DNA of 64,000 nt from Flavobacterium granuli (GCF_900129705.1 NZ_FQWO01000012.1:62001-126000), one strand, 5' to 3'; positions 30,064-39,638 are shown, counted from the first letter of the stretch. Translations and numbers: made by a program. Notes: generated by a model not told the origin, from the sequence alone.

Positions 30064-30753
30064 TTATAAATATTTTTTCAATTCTAACAAATGATTGATT
30101 TGTTTAATATTCTCCTCAACTGGCCTATTGCTTTCATTAAAAAAAATAGCGTCCAGCCCCATATTTAAAGCGCCTTGAACGTCAGCATCTAAAGAATCAC
30201 CAATCATAATACTACTCTCTTTCTTAGCATTGGCAAGACTTAGAGCGTGCTCAAAAATAATAGGATTTGGTTTTTTTACTCCCGCAATTTCTGAATTAGT
30301 GATTGATTCAAAATAAGGCTCCAGCTTGGCATTCTTCATTTTTCTAAATTGAACGTCCGCAAAACCATTAGTAATAATATGAAGTTTATACTTCCCATTG
30401 AGATAATCCAAAATTTCAAAAGCACCATCAAAAAGATGATTATTATCTGGCAATAACTGAATATATTCCTGAGATATTGTTTCAATTTCCTCATCAGAAA
30501 CAATATAATTTAAAGCATCAAAAGATTCTTTCAACCGCTTGTAGCGCAACTCCTGATGGGTGATTTTATCGTATTGATACAGTGTCCAACAGGCTTGATT
30601 AATTGGCACATATTTCTCAATAAATTCCCCAATTTCAATTGCCGGATGTTTACGACTGAATATTTTCTCAAATGTCAATTCGGAATTTTTATCAAAATCC
30701 CAAAGCGTATGATCTAAATCAAAGAACACATCTTTTATATTCGTAATTTTCAT
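30064..30753 (-). CDS. YjjG-family HAD phosphatase (noncanonical nucleotidase)
   Basis: A 229-residue HAD hydrolase whose motifs are complete: motif I FFDLDHTLWDFD (nucleophile Asp and acid/base Asp), motif II HIITNGFADVQ, motif III Lys in GVKKPNPIIFEHAL and motif IV MIGDSLDADVQGA. The DLDHTLWDF version and length place it with YjjG, which dephosphorylates noncanonical pyrimidine nucleotides such as dUMP and 5-halogenated forms. It is 9 bases after radC, hence co-transcribed. Confidence 0.88.
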   Translation of the reverse strand: MKITNIKDVFFDLDHTLWDFDKNSELTFEKIFSRKHPAIEIGEFIEKYVPINQACWTLYQYDKITHQELRYKRLKESFDALNYIVSDEEIETISQEYIQLLPDNNHLFDGAFEILDYLNGKYKLHIITNGFADVQFRKMKNAKLEPYFESITNSEIAGVKKPNPIIFEHALSLANAKKESSIMIGDSLDADVQGALNMGLDAIFFNESNRPVEENIKQINHLLELKKYL

Positions 30754-30762
30754 TTTATCTTT

Positions 30763-31458
30763 TTAGAATATTCCTTCATCAACAAAACTAAAGTAATTAT
30801 TTTCAGTAACAATCAAATGATCCAAGACTTTTATTTCTAAACTCTCCCCGGCTGATTTTAGCTTTTTGGTAATTTGCTTGTCGGCATCACTAGGAACCAA
30901 AGTCCCTGATGGATGATTATGACACAAAATCAAAGCGGTTGCTCCCATTTCAAAAGCATTCTTAAATACCAATCTTACATCAACCAAAGTCCCGGTTATT
31001 CCGCCTTTACTTAGTTGTGATTTCGAAAGTATTTTATTCGAATTATTCAAATATACAATCCAAAATTCTTCATGCGGCAATTCCCCAATAAGCGGTTGCA
31101 TAATTTCGAAAATCATTTTACTGGAAGTAATTTTAATCAATTCCACCGCTTCTTCGGCTCTTCTTCTCCTCCCTAATTCCATTGCCGCAATAATCGAAAT
31201 TGCCTTTGCCTCTCCTATTCCTTTGAATTGCATGAGTTGAGAAACCGACAACTTCCCTAACGAATTTAAATTATGATCTACACTGGCCAAAATCCTTTTA
31301 CTCAAATCAACTGCCGATTCATTACGACTTCCTGAACCAATCAAAATAGCGATTAATTCAGCATCACTCAAAGCGCTTTTGCCTTTTAGCATTAGTTTTT
31401 CTCGTGGCTTGTCATCTTCGGACCAATTTGCAATTGAAAAAAAGGAATTCTCAGCCAT
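30763..31458 (-). CDS. radC: RadC-like JAB/MPN domain protein
   Basis: The 231 residues have an N-terminal UPF0758 helix-hairpin-helix domain (about 20-95, AELIAILIGSGSRNESAVDL and LMQFKGIGEAKAISI) and a C-terminal metal-binding JAMM fold with LCHNHPSGTLVPSDAD. RadC is chromosomally conserved, historically linked to DNA repair, but its real role is unsettled. It lies between the Mpl-like ligase (34-base gap) and yjjG-type gene (9-base gap). Confidence 0.92.
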   Translation of the reverse strand: MAENSFFSIANWSEDDKPREKLMLKGKSALSDAELIAILIGSGSRNESAVDLSKRILASVDHNLNSLGKLSVSQLMQFKGIGEAKAISIIAAMELGRRRRAEEAVELIKITSSKMIFEIMQPLIGELPHEEFWIVYLNNSNKILSKSQLSKGGITGTLVDVRLVFKNAFEMGATALILCHNHPSGTLVPSDADKQITKKLKSAGESLEIKVLDHLIVTENNYFSFVDEGIF

Positions 31459-31492
31459 AATCTTAATTTTAAATTAGTTCATCTCAGCACAT

Positions 31493-32851
31493 TTAATTCG
31501 AAATTAACCCTTTTACATCGTCAAAATTTAATCCTCCATAATTCCCAGAACTCATTAACAATAAGGCTGAATTTTCAAGATTTTGATTAAATAAATAATC
31601 CTTGAATTCCTTCGGGTTAGTATAAATAATCAAATCTTTTCTATTGAAAGCAGTAGCAATTTGTTCATAAGTCACCTCATCCAATTGTTTTATTTTTACC
31701 GCGTCAGGCGAATAAAATACGACCGCTACATCAGCGTATTCCAAAGCGCCTTCGTATTCTTTTAAAAACTCCGCATTTAGACTGCTATACGTATGCAATT
31801 CCAGGCAAGCCACTAGAGTCCGGTTTGGATATTGCTCTTTTACTGCTTTGGTAGTGGCCGCAACTTTGCTTGGCGAATGTGCAAAATCCTTATAGGCTAC
31901 TTTATTTTTACTTTCTGCAATTTTCTCCAAACGTTTAGATGCTCCTTTAAAACTGGCAATCGCCTCATAAAATTCAGCCTCATCGACACCCATATTTTGG
32001 CAAATCCATTTGGCTCCAGCTAAGTTATTTAAATTATGCGCTCCAAAAACTTCAATAGGCATATCACCTTCAGGAGTTTCTAATAAGGTTATTCCGTCTT
32101 CTACTTTATAATTTGGCGTTTGATAAGCCAATTTACGAATCGGATTTACTGCTGCTTCAGCAACTCGTTTTACTTCAGGATCTTCTTCATTATAGACTAA
32201 AATTCCGCCATTAGTAATCTTATCAATAAAAATCTCAAACTGTTCTACATAATTCTCATACGTTGGAAAAACATTAATATGATCCCAAGCAATCCCCGAA
32301 ATTAAAGCAATATTAGGCTGATATAAATGGAATTTGGGCCTTCTGTCTATTGGCGAAGACAAATATTCATCTCCTTCCAAAACCATGAAATCATTTTCCT
32401 CCGTAAGATGGACCATCGTGTCAAAACCTTCTAATTGCGCACCAACCATATAATCGACCGCAATATCATGATAGTGCATCACATGAAGAATCATCGAAGT
32501 GATTGTTGTTTTCCCATGGGAGCCGCCAATGACTACTCTGGTTTTATTTTTGGATTGTTCGTATAGAAATTCTGGATAAGAATATATTTTCAACCCTAAT
32601 TCTTGCGCTTTCAATAGTTCCGGATTATCTGCCTTAGCATGCATTCCTAAGATTACTGCTTCAATATCTGAGTTTATTTTTTCAGGAAACCATCCCAACT
32701 CTACAGGCAAAATTCCTTTTTTTTCTAATCTTGATTTAGACGGCTCAAAAATAGCGTCGTCACTTCCTGTGACCTGATATCCTTTATTGTGTAATGCCAG
32801 CGCTAGATTGTGCATGGCGCTTCCTCCGATAGCGATAAAATGTGTACGCAT
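31493..32851 (-). CDS. mpl: Mpl-like UDP-N-acetylmuramate:peptide ligase
   Basis: A Mur-ligase family enzyme of 452 residues. The N-terminus HFIAIGGSAMHNLALALHNK is a MurC/Mpl Rossmann motif, the ATP loop is VIGGSHGKTTITSM (about 107-120), and LEGDEYLSS and WDHINVFPTYENY follow. Mpl joins recycled murein tripeptide to UDP-MurNAc; the HGKTT loop and the first-motif sequence fit Mpl better than MurC. It sits between a TPR lipoprotein-like gene and radC on one transcript. Confidence 0.88.
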   Translation of the reverse strand: MRTHFIAIGGSAMHNLALALHNKGYQVTGSDDAIFEPSKSRLEKKGILPVELGWFPEKINSDIEAVILGMHAKADNPELLKAQELGLKIYSYPEFLYEQSKNKTRVVIGGSHGKTTITSMILHVMHYHDIAVDYMVGAQLEGFDTMVHLTEENDFMVLEGDEYLSSPIDRRPKFHLYQPNIALISGIAWDHINVFPTYENYVEQFEIFIDKITNGGILVYNEEDPEVKRVAEAAVNPIRKLAYQTPNYKVEDGITLLETPEGDMPIEVFGAHNLNNLAGAKWICQNMGVDEAEFYEAIASFKGASKRLEKIAESKNKVAYKDFAHSPSKVAATTKAVKEQYPNRTLVACLELHTYSSLNAEFLKEYEGALEYADVAVVFYSPDAVKIKQLDEVTYEQIATAFNRKDLIIYTNPKEFKDYLFNQNLENSALLLMSSGNYGGLNFDDVKGLISN

Positions 32852-32904
32852 TCTAATTATTGGTTTATGGTTGTTGAATTCAAGATTACTACTCTATCTT
32901 GAAC

Positions 32905-33594
32905 TTATCTATTATTATAAGATTCTAATACTTTTTTGGCTTTTTCCGGCTCTTTCATTTTGTTTTTATACAAGTTAGCTAGTTTTTGATAACTTTTCTT
33001 CGAACCTCCTTCAATTATTGCTTTATTGTATTGCTGTTCTGCAAGAGTATATCTTTTAAAATATTCCTCAATATGTCCTCTTGACAAATAACCATCAACG
33101 GGAGACAATCGCAATAATTCGTTAGAATATTGTATGGCTTTGGCTTCACTACCCCCTACAATTCCTGGCAACTGAATATAAAGTTCTATCAAAGCCCAAC
33201 GCGATTCAATATGTTTTGGATCGAGAATAATAGCTTTTTCAAAAGAGTCCTTGACCTCACTAATCATTCCAAGAGCCTTAAACTTACTCGATTCTTTGGC
33301 TTTCATTCCTAAGGCGCCTCCATATTTGTAATAATAATCAGCCTCATTGGTTTTCAACTGTTTGAGTCTTTTATAATACCCAATTGCCTTGTCCCAGGAT
33401 TTATTTTTTCCGGCAATATCTCCCAAATATTCAATTGCTTTTAAATGATTTGGATTTTCATTTAAAAAAAGCTCAAAAAAAGCTTCTGCCTGAGCCCATT
33501 TTTCTTCTTTAAAAAGCTTTACCCCTTTATCAAAGTTAGATTGAGACCAAGCGATTATTGGAAGAAATACCATTAAATATACAAAATGCTTCAT
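32905..33594 (-). CDS. Exported TPR-repeat protein
   Basis: I took the ATG at 33594 (MKHFVYLMVFLPIIAWSQSN), which gives a proper signal peptide and lies 4 nt after a TATTTTTG promoter box; a longer frame begins upstream of that box. The 229-residue product has several tetratricopeptide repeats (for example WAQAEAFFELFLNENPNHLK and AIGYYKRLKQLKTNEADYYY), so it is a protein-interaction scaffold in the periplasm. It heads the run TPR-mpl-radC-yjjG-unknown. Confidence 0.85.
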   Translation of the reverse strand: MKHFVYLMVFLPIIAWSQSNFDKGVKLFKEEKWAQAEAFFELFLNENPNHLKAIEYLGDIAGKNKSWDKAIGYYKRLKQLKTNEADYYYKYGGALGMKAKESSKFKALGMISEVKDSFEKAIILDPKHIESRWALIELYIQLPGIVGGSEAKAIQYSNELLRLSPVDGYLSRGHIEEYFKRYTLAEQQYNKAIIEGGSKKSYQKLANLYKNKMKEPEKAKKVLESYNNR

Positions 33595-33598
33595 TGTC

Positions 33599-33606
33599 CA
33601 AAAATA
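33599..33606 (-). promoter_or_regulatory. Promoter of TPR-mpl-radC run, leaderless layout
   Basis: TATTTTTG on the minus strand, exactly 4 nt before the ATG at 33594. The mRNA should start at the start codon. No perfect TTTG element upstream. Confidence 0.55.
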
Positions 33607-33659
33607 AGGAAATTTATAATTGCAACCCACTTTCATTCCAAAAGGTTTAACAATAAAAA

Positions 33660-33700
33660 AAAGCCTCTTAACTTGTTATGTACACAAGTTAAGAGGCTTT
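33660..33700 (-). terminator. Terminator after S46 peptidase
   Basis: AAAGCCTCTTAACTTGT (33660-33676) and ACAAGTTAAGAGGCTTT (33684-33700) are a perfect 17-bp stem with a 7-base loop, 20 bases after the peptidase stop, with T-rich DNA after it on the minus strand. Confidence 0.92.
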
Positions 33701-33719
33701 CTTAAAATAAAATCATCGT

Positions 33720-35864
33720 TTATCTCACAATGGTCATCTCATCGATGATATGCTTGGCTCCAGCATATTTATCAATGATCCAAAGTACATATCGAATATC
33801 TACGCTAATTGTTCTTTGCAATTTAGCATCAAAAATAACATCACCAGCCATTGCCTCGATGTTTCCGTCAAATGCAATACCGATTAATTCTCCTTTTCCA
33901 TTCAATACTGGCGAACCTGAATTCCCTCCTGTGATATCATTGTCAGTCAAGAAATTTACAGGCATAAAACCAGCTTCATCAGCATATTGACCAAAATCTT
34001 TTGCTTTGTTCAATTCTAATAATCGTGCTGGCAAATCAAATTCCTGATCTCCTGCTTTATACTTTTTAACCATTCCGGTCATTGTTGTATAATTATTCAC
34101 CTCCGCATCATTGCGCTTGTCAGCAGGCAAAGCACGTACTTTTCCGTAAGTCAATCTCAATGTTGAGTTTGCATCCGGATACTTTATCAAATTCATTTTA
34201 GATTCACGTAAACCATCTACTAAATTGCGGAATGCTTTGGCAAAATCGTCATCTGCCTGTAATTGCTCTGCTGATTTAGCTCTAATTTTTGTCGATAAAT
34301 CATTTGACACTACATATAAAGGATCATTGGCAATATTTTCAGGTTTTGGATCTTTCATAAAAGCCAAAACGCTTTCTTTATTTGCAAAAATACTTTTGGC
34401 AACAGCCTCATTTACAAAAGCAGTAAAATCACCTTTATTCGCTTCTTTTAATTTTGCAACACTTTCAGGAAGTCCGTAAGCTGCCGCTTTTGAAGCATAC
34501 AAATTTAATTGAGCTGTAAAAACATCTTTCTCTAAAGGAGCGTAGAATTTCCCATAGGCCGCATCAATAAATTGATTTAATCTAGGCAACATTTCTGCTC
34601 TTTTGGCTTCATTTTCTTTAAAATATGCTAACATCGCATTCCCTAAATTAGCAGGAGTAGCACCATAAGTTGCCGTTCTCATCAATTGAGTTAAATAGCT
34701 GTCATGGCTCGATTTTAAATTAGTTGCCGCATAATAATTATTAATTGTTGCAATAACATTCCCAAATTTCTCTTTGTTGGCTTTTTTATTAGCCCAAGTA
34801 TTGAATTTAGCTTCTTGTTTTGCTTTGGTTTTTGCTGTTCCGGCTTTGGTTAAAGCATCAATCATTCCTTGACGGTTTTTCCAATAATTAGCCGTTGAAG
34901 CATATTTAGAAGCATATTCCAGATTAACGGTTTCGTCTTTATCCATATATACTTTCATTCTGTCCATCCCAGTTTTTGCTCCTTCAACCCAAGCTGGATA
35001 AGCAAATTTCACGTTTTGCTCTATTCCTCCTGCTGGCATCCAACGGTTGGTTCTTCCCGGATAACCCAAAATCATTGCAAAATCATTTTCTTTAACTCCT
35101 TTTAAACTTACTGGCAAATAATGCTTTGGTTGCAAAGGCACATTGTCTTTAGAATATTCGGCTGGATTTCCATTTGCATCAGCATAAACTCTAAACATAG
35201 AAAAATCGGCGGTATGTCTTGGCCATTCCCAGTTATCTGTATCTCCTCCAAATTTTCCTAAACTCTCAGGCGGAGTTCCCACTAAACGAACATCCTTGTA
35301 ATCCTGATAAACAAAATAGTAGTATTCATTTCCTTGAAAGAAAGGACGAACAGAAACCGTATATTTTCCGCCTTCGTTATTTTCTTTTTCAATCAAAGCC
35401 ATTTCTTGTTGAATTGCTTTGTTTCTTTCTGCCTCAGTCATTTTATCATTTACTTTAGATAAAATTCTTTTGGAAACATCATCCATACGAACGAAAAAAC
35501 GAACGTATAATGATTTTGGTTTCATTTCGGCACTTTTATCCTTAGCCCAAAAACCATTTTTCAAATAATTTTGCTCTTCAGACGAAAGCTCAGCTATCGC
35601 GTCGTAACCACAGTGATGATTCGTTAACACTAATCCTTCTTTGGAAACGATTTCGGCTGTACAACCACCGTTAAATTGAACCACGGCATCTTTCAAACTA
35701 TGGTTATTGATACTGTAAATTTCTTCGGCTGTCAGTTGCAAGCCCATTTTTTCCATATCTCTATGGTTCAATCTTTCGATAAACATCAAAAACCACATCC
35801 CTTCGTCTGCTTTCACGGGGAAAGTCATCAGGCACATTGTTAAGAATAAAATTATTTTTTTCAT
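33720..35864 (-). CDS. S46-family dipeptidyl-peptidase (DPP7-like)
   Basis: A 714-residue exported serine peptidase that removes dipeptides from peptide N-termini in the periplasm. Signal peptide 1-19 (MKKIILFLTMCLMTFPVKA). The trypsin-like triad is visible: His in LTNHHCGYDAI (83/84), Asp in GGDTDNWEWPRHTADF (about 225) and Ser649 in TGGNSGSPVL. The residue 18 after that Ser is Gly667, the position that is Gly in DPP7 (hydrophobic P1) and Arg in DPP11 (acidic P1). So I call it DPP7-like. It stands alone with its own terminator. Confidence 0.93.
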   Translation of the reverse strand: MKKIILFLTMCLMTFPVKADEGMWFLMFIERLNHRDMEKMGLQLTAEEIYSINNHSLKDAVVQFNGGCTAEIVSKEGLVLTNHHCGYDAIAELSSEEQNYLKNGFWAKDKSAEMKPKSLYVRFFVRMDDVSKRILSKVNDKMTEAERNKAIQQEMALIEKENNEGGKYTVSVRPFFQGNEYYYFVYQDYKDVRLVGTPPESLGKFGGDTDNWEWPRHTADFSMFRVYADANGNPAEYSKDNVPLQPKHYLPVSLKGVKENDFAMILGYPGRTNRWMPAGGIEQNVKFAYPAWVEGAKTGMDRMKVYMDKDETVNLEYASKYASTANYWKNRQGMIDALTKAGTAKTKAKQEAKFNTWANKKANKEKFGNVIATINNYYAATNLKSSHDSYLTQLMRTATYGATPANLGNAMLAYFKENEAKRAEMLPRLNQFIDAAYGKFYAPLEKDVFTAQLNLYASKAAAYGLPESVAKLKEANKGDFTAFVNEAVAKSIFANKESVLAFMKDPKPENIANDPLYVVSNDLSTKIRAKSAEQLQADDDFAKAFRNLVDGLRESKMNLIKYPDANSTLRLTYGKVRALPADKRNDAEVNNYTTMTGMVKKYKAGDQEFDLPARLLELNKAKDFGQYADEAGFMPVNFLTDNDITGGNSGSPVLNGKGELIGIAFDGNIEAMAGDVIFDAKLQRTISVDIRYVLWIIDKYAGAKHIIDEMTIVR

Positions 35865-35995
35865 AATTCAAATATTTTTTTGTGGTGCGAATATAAATCA
35901 TTTTCTCAATTTTATAATCCGTTCTCTTTAAAAAGCATCAGCAAGCTAGTAGTTTTTAACTTAATTTTAGGGATTTAACAAATTTAGCCCTAAAA

Positions 35996-36025
35996 AAAAG
36001 GTGCTCTATTTCTAGAACACCTTTT
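35996..36025 (-). terminator. Terminator after obg
   Basis: AAAAGGTG (35996-36003) and CACCTTTT (36018-36025) pair, with an inner TCT/AGA, 20 bases after the obg stop. On the minus strand a run of eight Ts follows. Confidence 0.85.
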
Positions 36026-36044
36026 GTGTGAAAAATTTTATTTT

Positions 36045-37046
36045 CTAATCATTCAACATTTTCCATAATTTATCTTTCAATTCTGTCAAACCTTGTTGAG
36101 AAACAGATGAAATAAACATATAAGGAACATCTTTGAAAGCAACATCTAGCTCTGCTTTTAATTCCGCTTTTAGCTCATCATCCAACATATCACATTTCGA
36201 AATTACCAATAAACGTTCTTTGTCCAGCATTTCCGGATTGTACTTAGTAAGTTCGTTTACCAAAATATCGTATTCTGCTTTTATATCCGGTGTATCAACA
36301 GGAACTAAGAATAACAAGGTCGAGTTACGTTCAATATGGCGCAAGAAATAATGCCCTAGACCTTTTCCTTCTGCAGCACCTTCAATAATTCCGGGAATAT
36401 CTGCAATTACAAAAGATTGAAAATCTCTATAGGCAACGATACCAAGGTTTGGTTTTAAAGTTGTAAACGGATAATCGGCAATCTTTGGTTTTGCAGAGGT
36501 CAACACAGATAAAAGCGTTGATTTACCCGCATTTGGAAATCCTACCAAACCTACGTCAGCAAGTACTTTCAATTCTAAAATCACATCCATTTCAGTTCCA
36601 GGCAATCCCGGTTGTGAATACCTTGGTGTTTGATTCGTAGAACTTCTAAAGTGCCAGTTCCCTAGTCCTCCTTTTCCTCCTCGGGAAAGAATCCTTTTTT
36701 CGCCATCTTCAGTAACTTCAAACAAGATTTCTCCTGTTTCCTTATCTTTTACCACAGTTCCTAAAGGCACTTCGATGTATTTATCATCTCCATCAGCTCC
36801 TGTACTTCGATCACCACTACCATCACCTCCATTACCCGCCTTTATATGACGCGCAAATTTAAGATGAAATAATGTCCAAAGTCCTTTGTTTCCTACAAGA
36901 TATACGTGTCCTCCACGTCCTCCATCTCCACCATCAGGCCCCCCTTTTTCAATAAATTTTTCTCTATGCAAATGCGTAGATCCTTTTCCACCTTTTCCAG
37001 ATGAAACAAATATTTTTACATAATCTACAAAATTCCCTTCAGTCAT
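36045..37046 (-). CDS. obg: GTPase Obg
   Basis: Obg/CgtA is an essential GTPase in large-subunit assembly and stress response. The 333 residues have the glycine-rich Obg fold (about 5-160, [19 protein letters not shown] and [16 protein letters not shown]) and a GTPase domain with [30 protein letters not shown] and ISKCD. There is no C-terminal OCT extension, as usual for this size. Downstream of the CNNM gene (83 bases). Confidence 0.96.
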   Translation of the reverse strand: MTEGNFVDYVKIFVSSGKGGKGSTHLHREKFIEKGGPDGGDGGRGGHVYLVGNKGLWTLFHLKFARHIKAGNGGDGSGDRSTGADGDDKYIEVPLGTVVKDKETGEILFEVTEDGEKRILSRGGKGGLGNWHFRSSTNQTPRYSQPGLPGTEMDVILELKVLADVGLVGFPNAGKSTLLSVLTSAKPKIADYPFTTLKPNLGIVAYRDFQSFVIADIPGIIEGAAEGKGLGHYFLRHIERNSTLLFLVPVDTPDIKAEYDILVNELTKYNPEMLDKERLLVISKCDMLDDELKAELKAELDVAFKDVPYMFISSVSQQGLTELKDKLWKMLND

Positions 37047-37100
37047 TTTCTTTTGTTTAAAAGTCTAAAAATTTAATGTTTTAAAGCTTTGACAAAACCA

Positions 37101-37116
37101 ACTTTAAACTTTAAAT
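37101..37116. repeat. Heptad-type repeat ACTTTAA downstream of CNNM gene
   Basis: ACTTTAAACTTTAAAT contains two copies of a 7-base unit. The same sequence recurs at the other end of the CNNM gene (38452-38468). Confidence 0.5.
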
Positions 37117-37129
37117 CATAAACCAAATT

Positions 37130-38404
37130 CTATTTTCGCAATGATTTCACCATTACCTTATCAATTTTCGCGCCATCCATATCAATGACTTCTAACTCAA
37201 ATTTATGCCAAACCAATTTTTCTCCTTGTTTTGGAATATGAGAAAGCTCTGTCATTATCAAACCGCTTACTGTAGTGACTTCGTAATCATTTATTAATTC
37301 GTCCAATTCAAAATAAGTCAAGAAATCGTGCAGAGAATAATGCCCGTCAACCAGCCAGGTTCCATCTTCTCTTTCGACTAATTTAAAATCTTCCTTGTAA
37401 AAATCAGACGCATCGCCCACTAAAGCTTCAAGAATATCATTCAAAGTAATTACTCCCTGAAAAACCCCGTATTCGTCAGACACAAAAGCATAATGAATTC
37501 CTGTTGCTTTAAATCTTTCCAAAGCCTTATATGCAGTAGTATACTCCATCATAAAAGGCGCTTCAGTCATGATATCGGCCAAATTGAATTTACTGTTTTC
37601 AAAATTGGCGAAAATATGTTTCAGATTGACCACCCCAACGATATCATCATAATTATCCCCGTATACAGGATAAATTGAATGCAACTCTTTGAGCATGGCT
37701 TTCCTAACCTCCTCCTTATCAGAATGCAAAGGTAAAAAAACCACTGATTTTCTATGAGTCATCAATGAATTTATTTTCCTGTCGCCAATATGAAAAACGC
37801 GCTCCACAATATCTTGCTCAATTTCCTGAACTTCACCAACTTCAGTCCCTTCCTTGATAATGGCTTTTATTTCCTCTTCGGTTACTTTTCCATCGGCAGT
37901 TGGTCTGATTTGCATAATACTCAATAAAAACTCTGTCGAATGAGTCAGCATCCATATAAAAGGAGCTGTTACAATTGAAACTACTTTCATCGGCATGGCT
38001 ACTGCTTTGGCAATAGCTTCGGGATAATTTAGTCCAATTCTTTTGGGCAACAATTCCCCTAAAACCAATGAAAAAAATGTCAGTACAACCACAACTATTC
38101 CTACGGCAATAGTATTCGCGAAAGGTTTTAAAATTTCAAATGTCGCTACAAAAGTCTCTACATTGGTTGTTATTTTATCTCCGCTGTAAATCCCTGTCAG
38201 GATCCCAATTAAAGTTATCCCAATTTGAACTGTGGACAAAAATTTATTAGGAGAGTTTGCTAGATCTAAAGCTATTTCGGCGTTCTTATTCCCTTTTTTG
38301 GCAGCATTTTCTAATCGGTTTTTTCTTGCCGAAATCAAGGCGATTTCTGACATGGAGAAAACCCCATTCAATAGGATTAGAAAAAGTATTATTAGTATTT
38401 CCAT
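37130..38404 (-). CDS. CNNM/CorC-type hemolysin-family membrane protein
   Basis: The 424 residues show a DUF21/CNNM transmembrane domain (about 1-185, with the N-terminal ILFLILLNGVFSMSEIALIS and NSPNKFLSTVQIGITLIGIL), two CBS domains (about 205-330, MTHRKSVVFLPLHSDKEE and FVSDEYGVFQGVITLNDILE) and a CorC_HlyC transporter-associated domain at the end. Relatives are implicated in Mg2+ or other cation transport; the hemolysin label is historical. It lies between adk and obg with AT-rich repeat spacers on both sides. Confidence 0.9.
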   Translation of the reverse strand: MEILIILFLILLNGVFSMSEIALISARKNRLENAAKKGNKNAEIALDLANSPNKFLSTVQIGITLIGILTGIYSGDKITTNVETFVATFEILKPFANTIAVGIVVVVLTFFSLVLGELLPKRIGLNYPEAIAKAVAMPMKVVSIVTAPFIWMLTHSTEFLLSIMQIRPTADGKVTEEEIKAIIKEGTEVGEVQEIEQDIVERVFHIGDRKINSLMTHRKSVVFLPLHSDKEEVRKAMLKELHSIYPVYGDNYDDIVGVVNLKHIFANFENSKFNLADIMTEAPFMMEYTTAYKALERFKATGIHYAFVSDEYGVFQGVITLNDILEALVGDASDFYKEDFKLVEREDGTWLVDGHYSLHDFLTYFELDELINDYEVTTVSGLIMTELSHIPKQGEKLVWHKFELEVIDMDGAKIDKVMVKSLRK

Positions 38405-38421
38405 TTTCTTGTTTAAGGTCT

Positions 38422-38463
38422 AAAGTTTAAAGCTTAATGCTGCCGAGGGCAGCTTTAAACTTT
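38422..38463 (-). repeat. Inverted repeat in adk-CNNM gap
   Basis: AAAGTTTAAAGC (38422-38433) and GCTTTAAACTTT (38452-38463) are perfect 12-base inverted copies. Inside, GCTGCC (38439-38444) and GGCAGC (38448-38453) form a second 6-bp stem with a 3-base loop, sharing GC with the outer arm. The two stems partly exclude each other. It could end the hpt-adk transcript, though no T tract follows. Confidence 0.6.
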
Positions 38464-38485
38464 AAACATCAAACAATTTTTCAAC

Positions 38486-39058
38486 TTATAAATTATCGAT
38501 AACCGAACTCAATCGTTCTGTAATTTCCTGAATAGACCCTATACCATCTACAGCATAAAACTTCCCTTGTTCTTTGTAATACCCCATTAACGGAGCTGTT
38601 TTTTCGTTGTATTCCTGGTATCTGTTGCGAATTTTGTCTTCATCCTGATCATCGGCTCTACCAGAAGTTTTCCCTCTCTCCAGCAATCTCGCCACCAGAA
38701 TCTCATCATCAGCCTCTAAAGCGATGGTAGCTGTAATTACTTCTTTTTTTGTCCCCAAAAAAGCATCTAATGCTTGCGCTTGTGCAATAGTTCTAGGAAA
38801 TCCATCAAATAAAAAACCTGCCGAATTTGGATTTTTTTCCACTTCACTTTGCAACATTTTAATGGTTACTTCATCCGGAACCAAATCACCTTTATCAATA
38901 AAAGTCTGAGCTAGTTTCCCCAGTTCAGTTTCATTTTTGATATTAAATCTAAAAATATCTCCTGTTGAAAGGTGTGTCAATTTATATTTTTCTTTTAAAA
39001 ACTCTGCTTGAGTTCCTTTTCCTGCGCCTGGTTTTCCAAATAAAACAATGTTAATCAT
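38486..39058 (-). CDS. adk: Adenylate kinase
   Basis: Adenylate kinase balances AMP, ADP and ATP. The 190 residues have the P-loop GKPGAGKGTQAEF (about 7-19), the AMP-binding LFDGFPRTIAQAQAL and a short LID (RLLERGKTSGRADDQDEDKI). The length shows the short form without the zinc-binding lid. It follows hpt by 16 bases, so purine nucleotide salvage genes are co-transcribed. Confidence 0.97.
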   Translation of the reverse strand: MINIVLFGKPGAGKGTQAEFLKEKYKLTHLSTGDIFRFNIKNETELGKLAQTFIDKGDLVPDEVTIKMLQSEVEKNPNSAGFLFDGFPRTIAQAQALDAFLGTKKEVITATIALEADDEILVARLLERGKTSGRADDQDEDKIRNRYQEYNEKTAPLMGYYKEQGKFYAVDGIGSIQEITERLSSVIDNL

Positions 39059-39074
39059 AATCTGTGTTGCCTAG

Positions 39075-39605
39075 TTATTCTTTTAATTTATACACTTCCG
39101 GTAAATTTCTGCCCAGACCATCATAGTCCAAACCAAAACCTACAATAAATTTATTCGGAATCCTGATTCCGACATAATCTATTTTTATATCTTTTTTATA
39201 AGCCTCCGGTTTAAAAAACAGTGTGGCTATTTTAAAATGTTTTATATTTTGCTTCTTGAACAATTCCTTTAGTTCTACCAAAGTATTTCCTGTGTCAACT
39301 ATATCCTCAATGACAACCACAGATCTACCGGTTAAATCCTGATTCAAACCAATCAATTGTTTCACTTCATTTGTTGAAGATGTCCCCTCATAAGAAGTCA
39401 TTTTTATAAAACTTACTTCACAAGGCTTTTTATAGCTCTTCAAAAAATCAGAAACAACCATAAAAGAGCCATTTAAAACACCCACAAATACAGGGATTTC
39501 ATCGGCAAAATCATCTTCGACCTGCTTTACCATCTTTGTTATTGCAAAGTCTATCTCTTTGGCAGAAATAAACGGAACAAATTGTTTATCGTGAAGTTGA
39601 ATCAT
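39075..39605 (-). CDS. hpt: Hypoxanthine phosphoribosyltransferase
   Basis: The 176-residue enzyme salvages hypoxanthine (and usually guanine) to IMP/GMP with PRPP. The PRPP-binding motif VVVIEDIVDTGNTLVEL (about 93-109) and the flexible-loop region MTSYEGTSSTNEV (about 69-81) are present, as is GLDYDGLGRNLPEVY near the end. It heads the hpt-adk run and is divergent from purK. Confidence 0.95.
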   Translation of the reverse strand: MIQLHDKQFVPFISAKEIDFAITKMVKQVEDDFADEIPVFVGVLNGSFMVVSDFLKSYKKPCEVSFIKMTSYEGTSSTNEVKQLIGLNQDLTGRSVVVIEDIVDTGNTLVELKELFKKQNIKHFKIATLFFKPEAYKKDIKIDYVGIRIPNKFIVGFGLDYDGLGRNLPEVYKLKE

Positions 39606-39630
39606 TATTATCTTATTTTAAAATAATTGC

Positions 39631-39638
39631 CAAAGATA
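39631..39638 (-). promoter_or_regulatory. hpt promoter, -7 element
   Basis: TATCTTTG on the minus strand, 25 nt before the hpt ATG, an exact -7 box. No clear TTTG partner. Confidence 0.5.

Noticed and set aside
33595..33636. Longer start for the TPR protein
   Set aside because: It lies upstream of the promoter box, and only the shorter form has a proper signal peptide.
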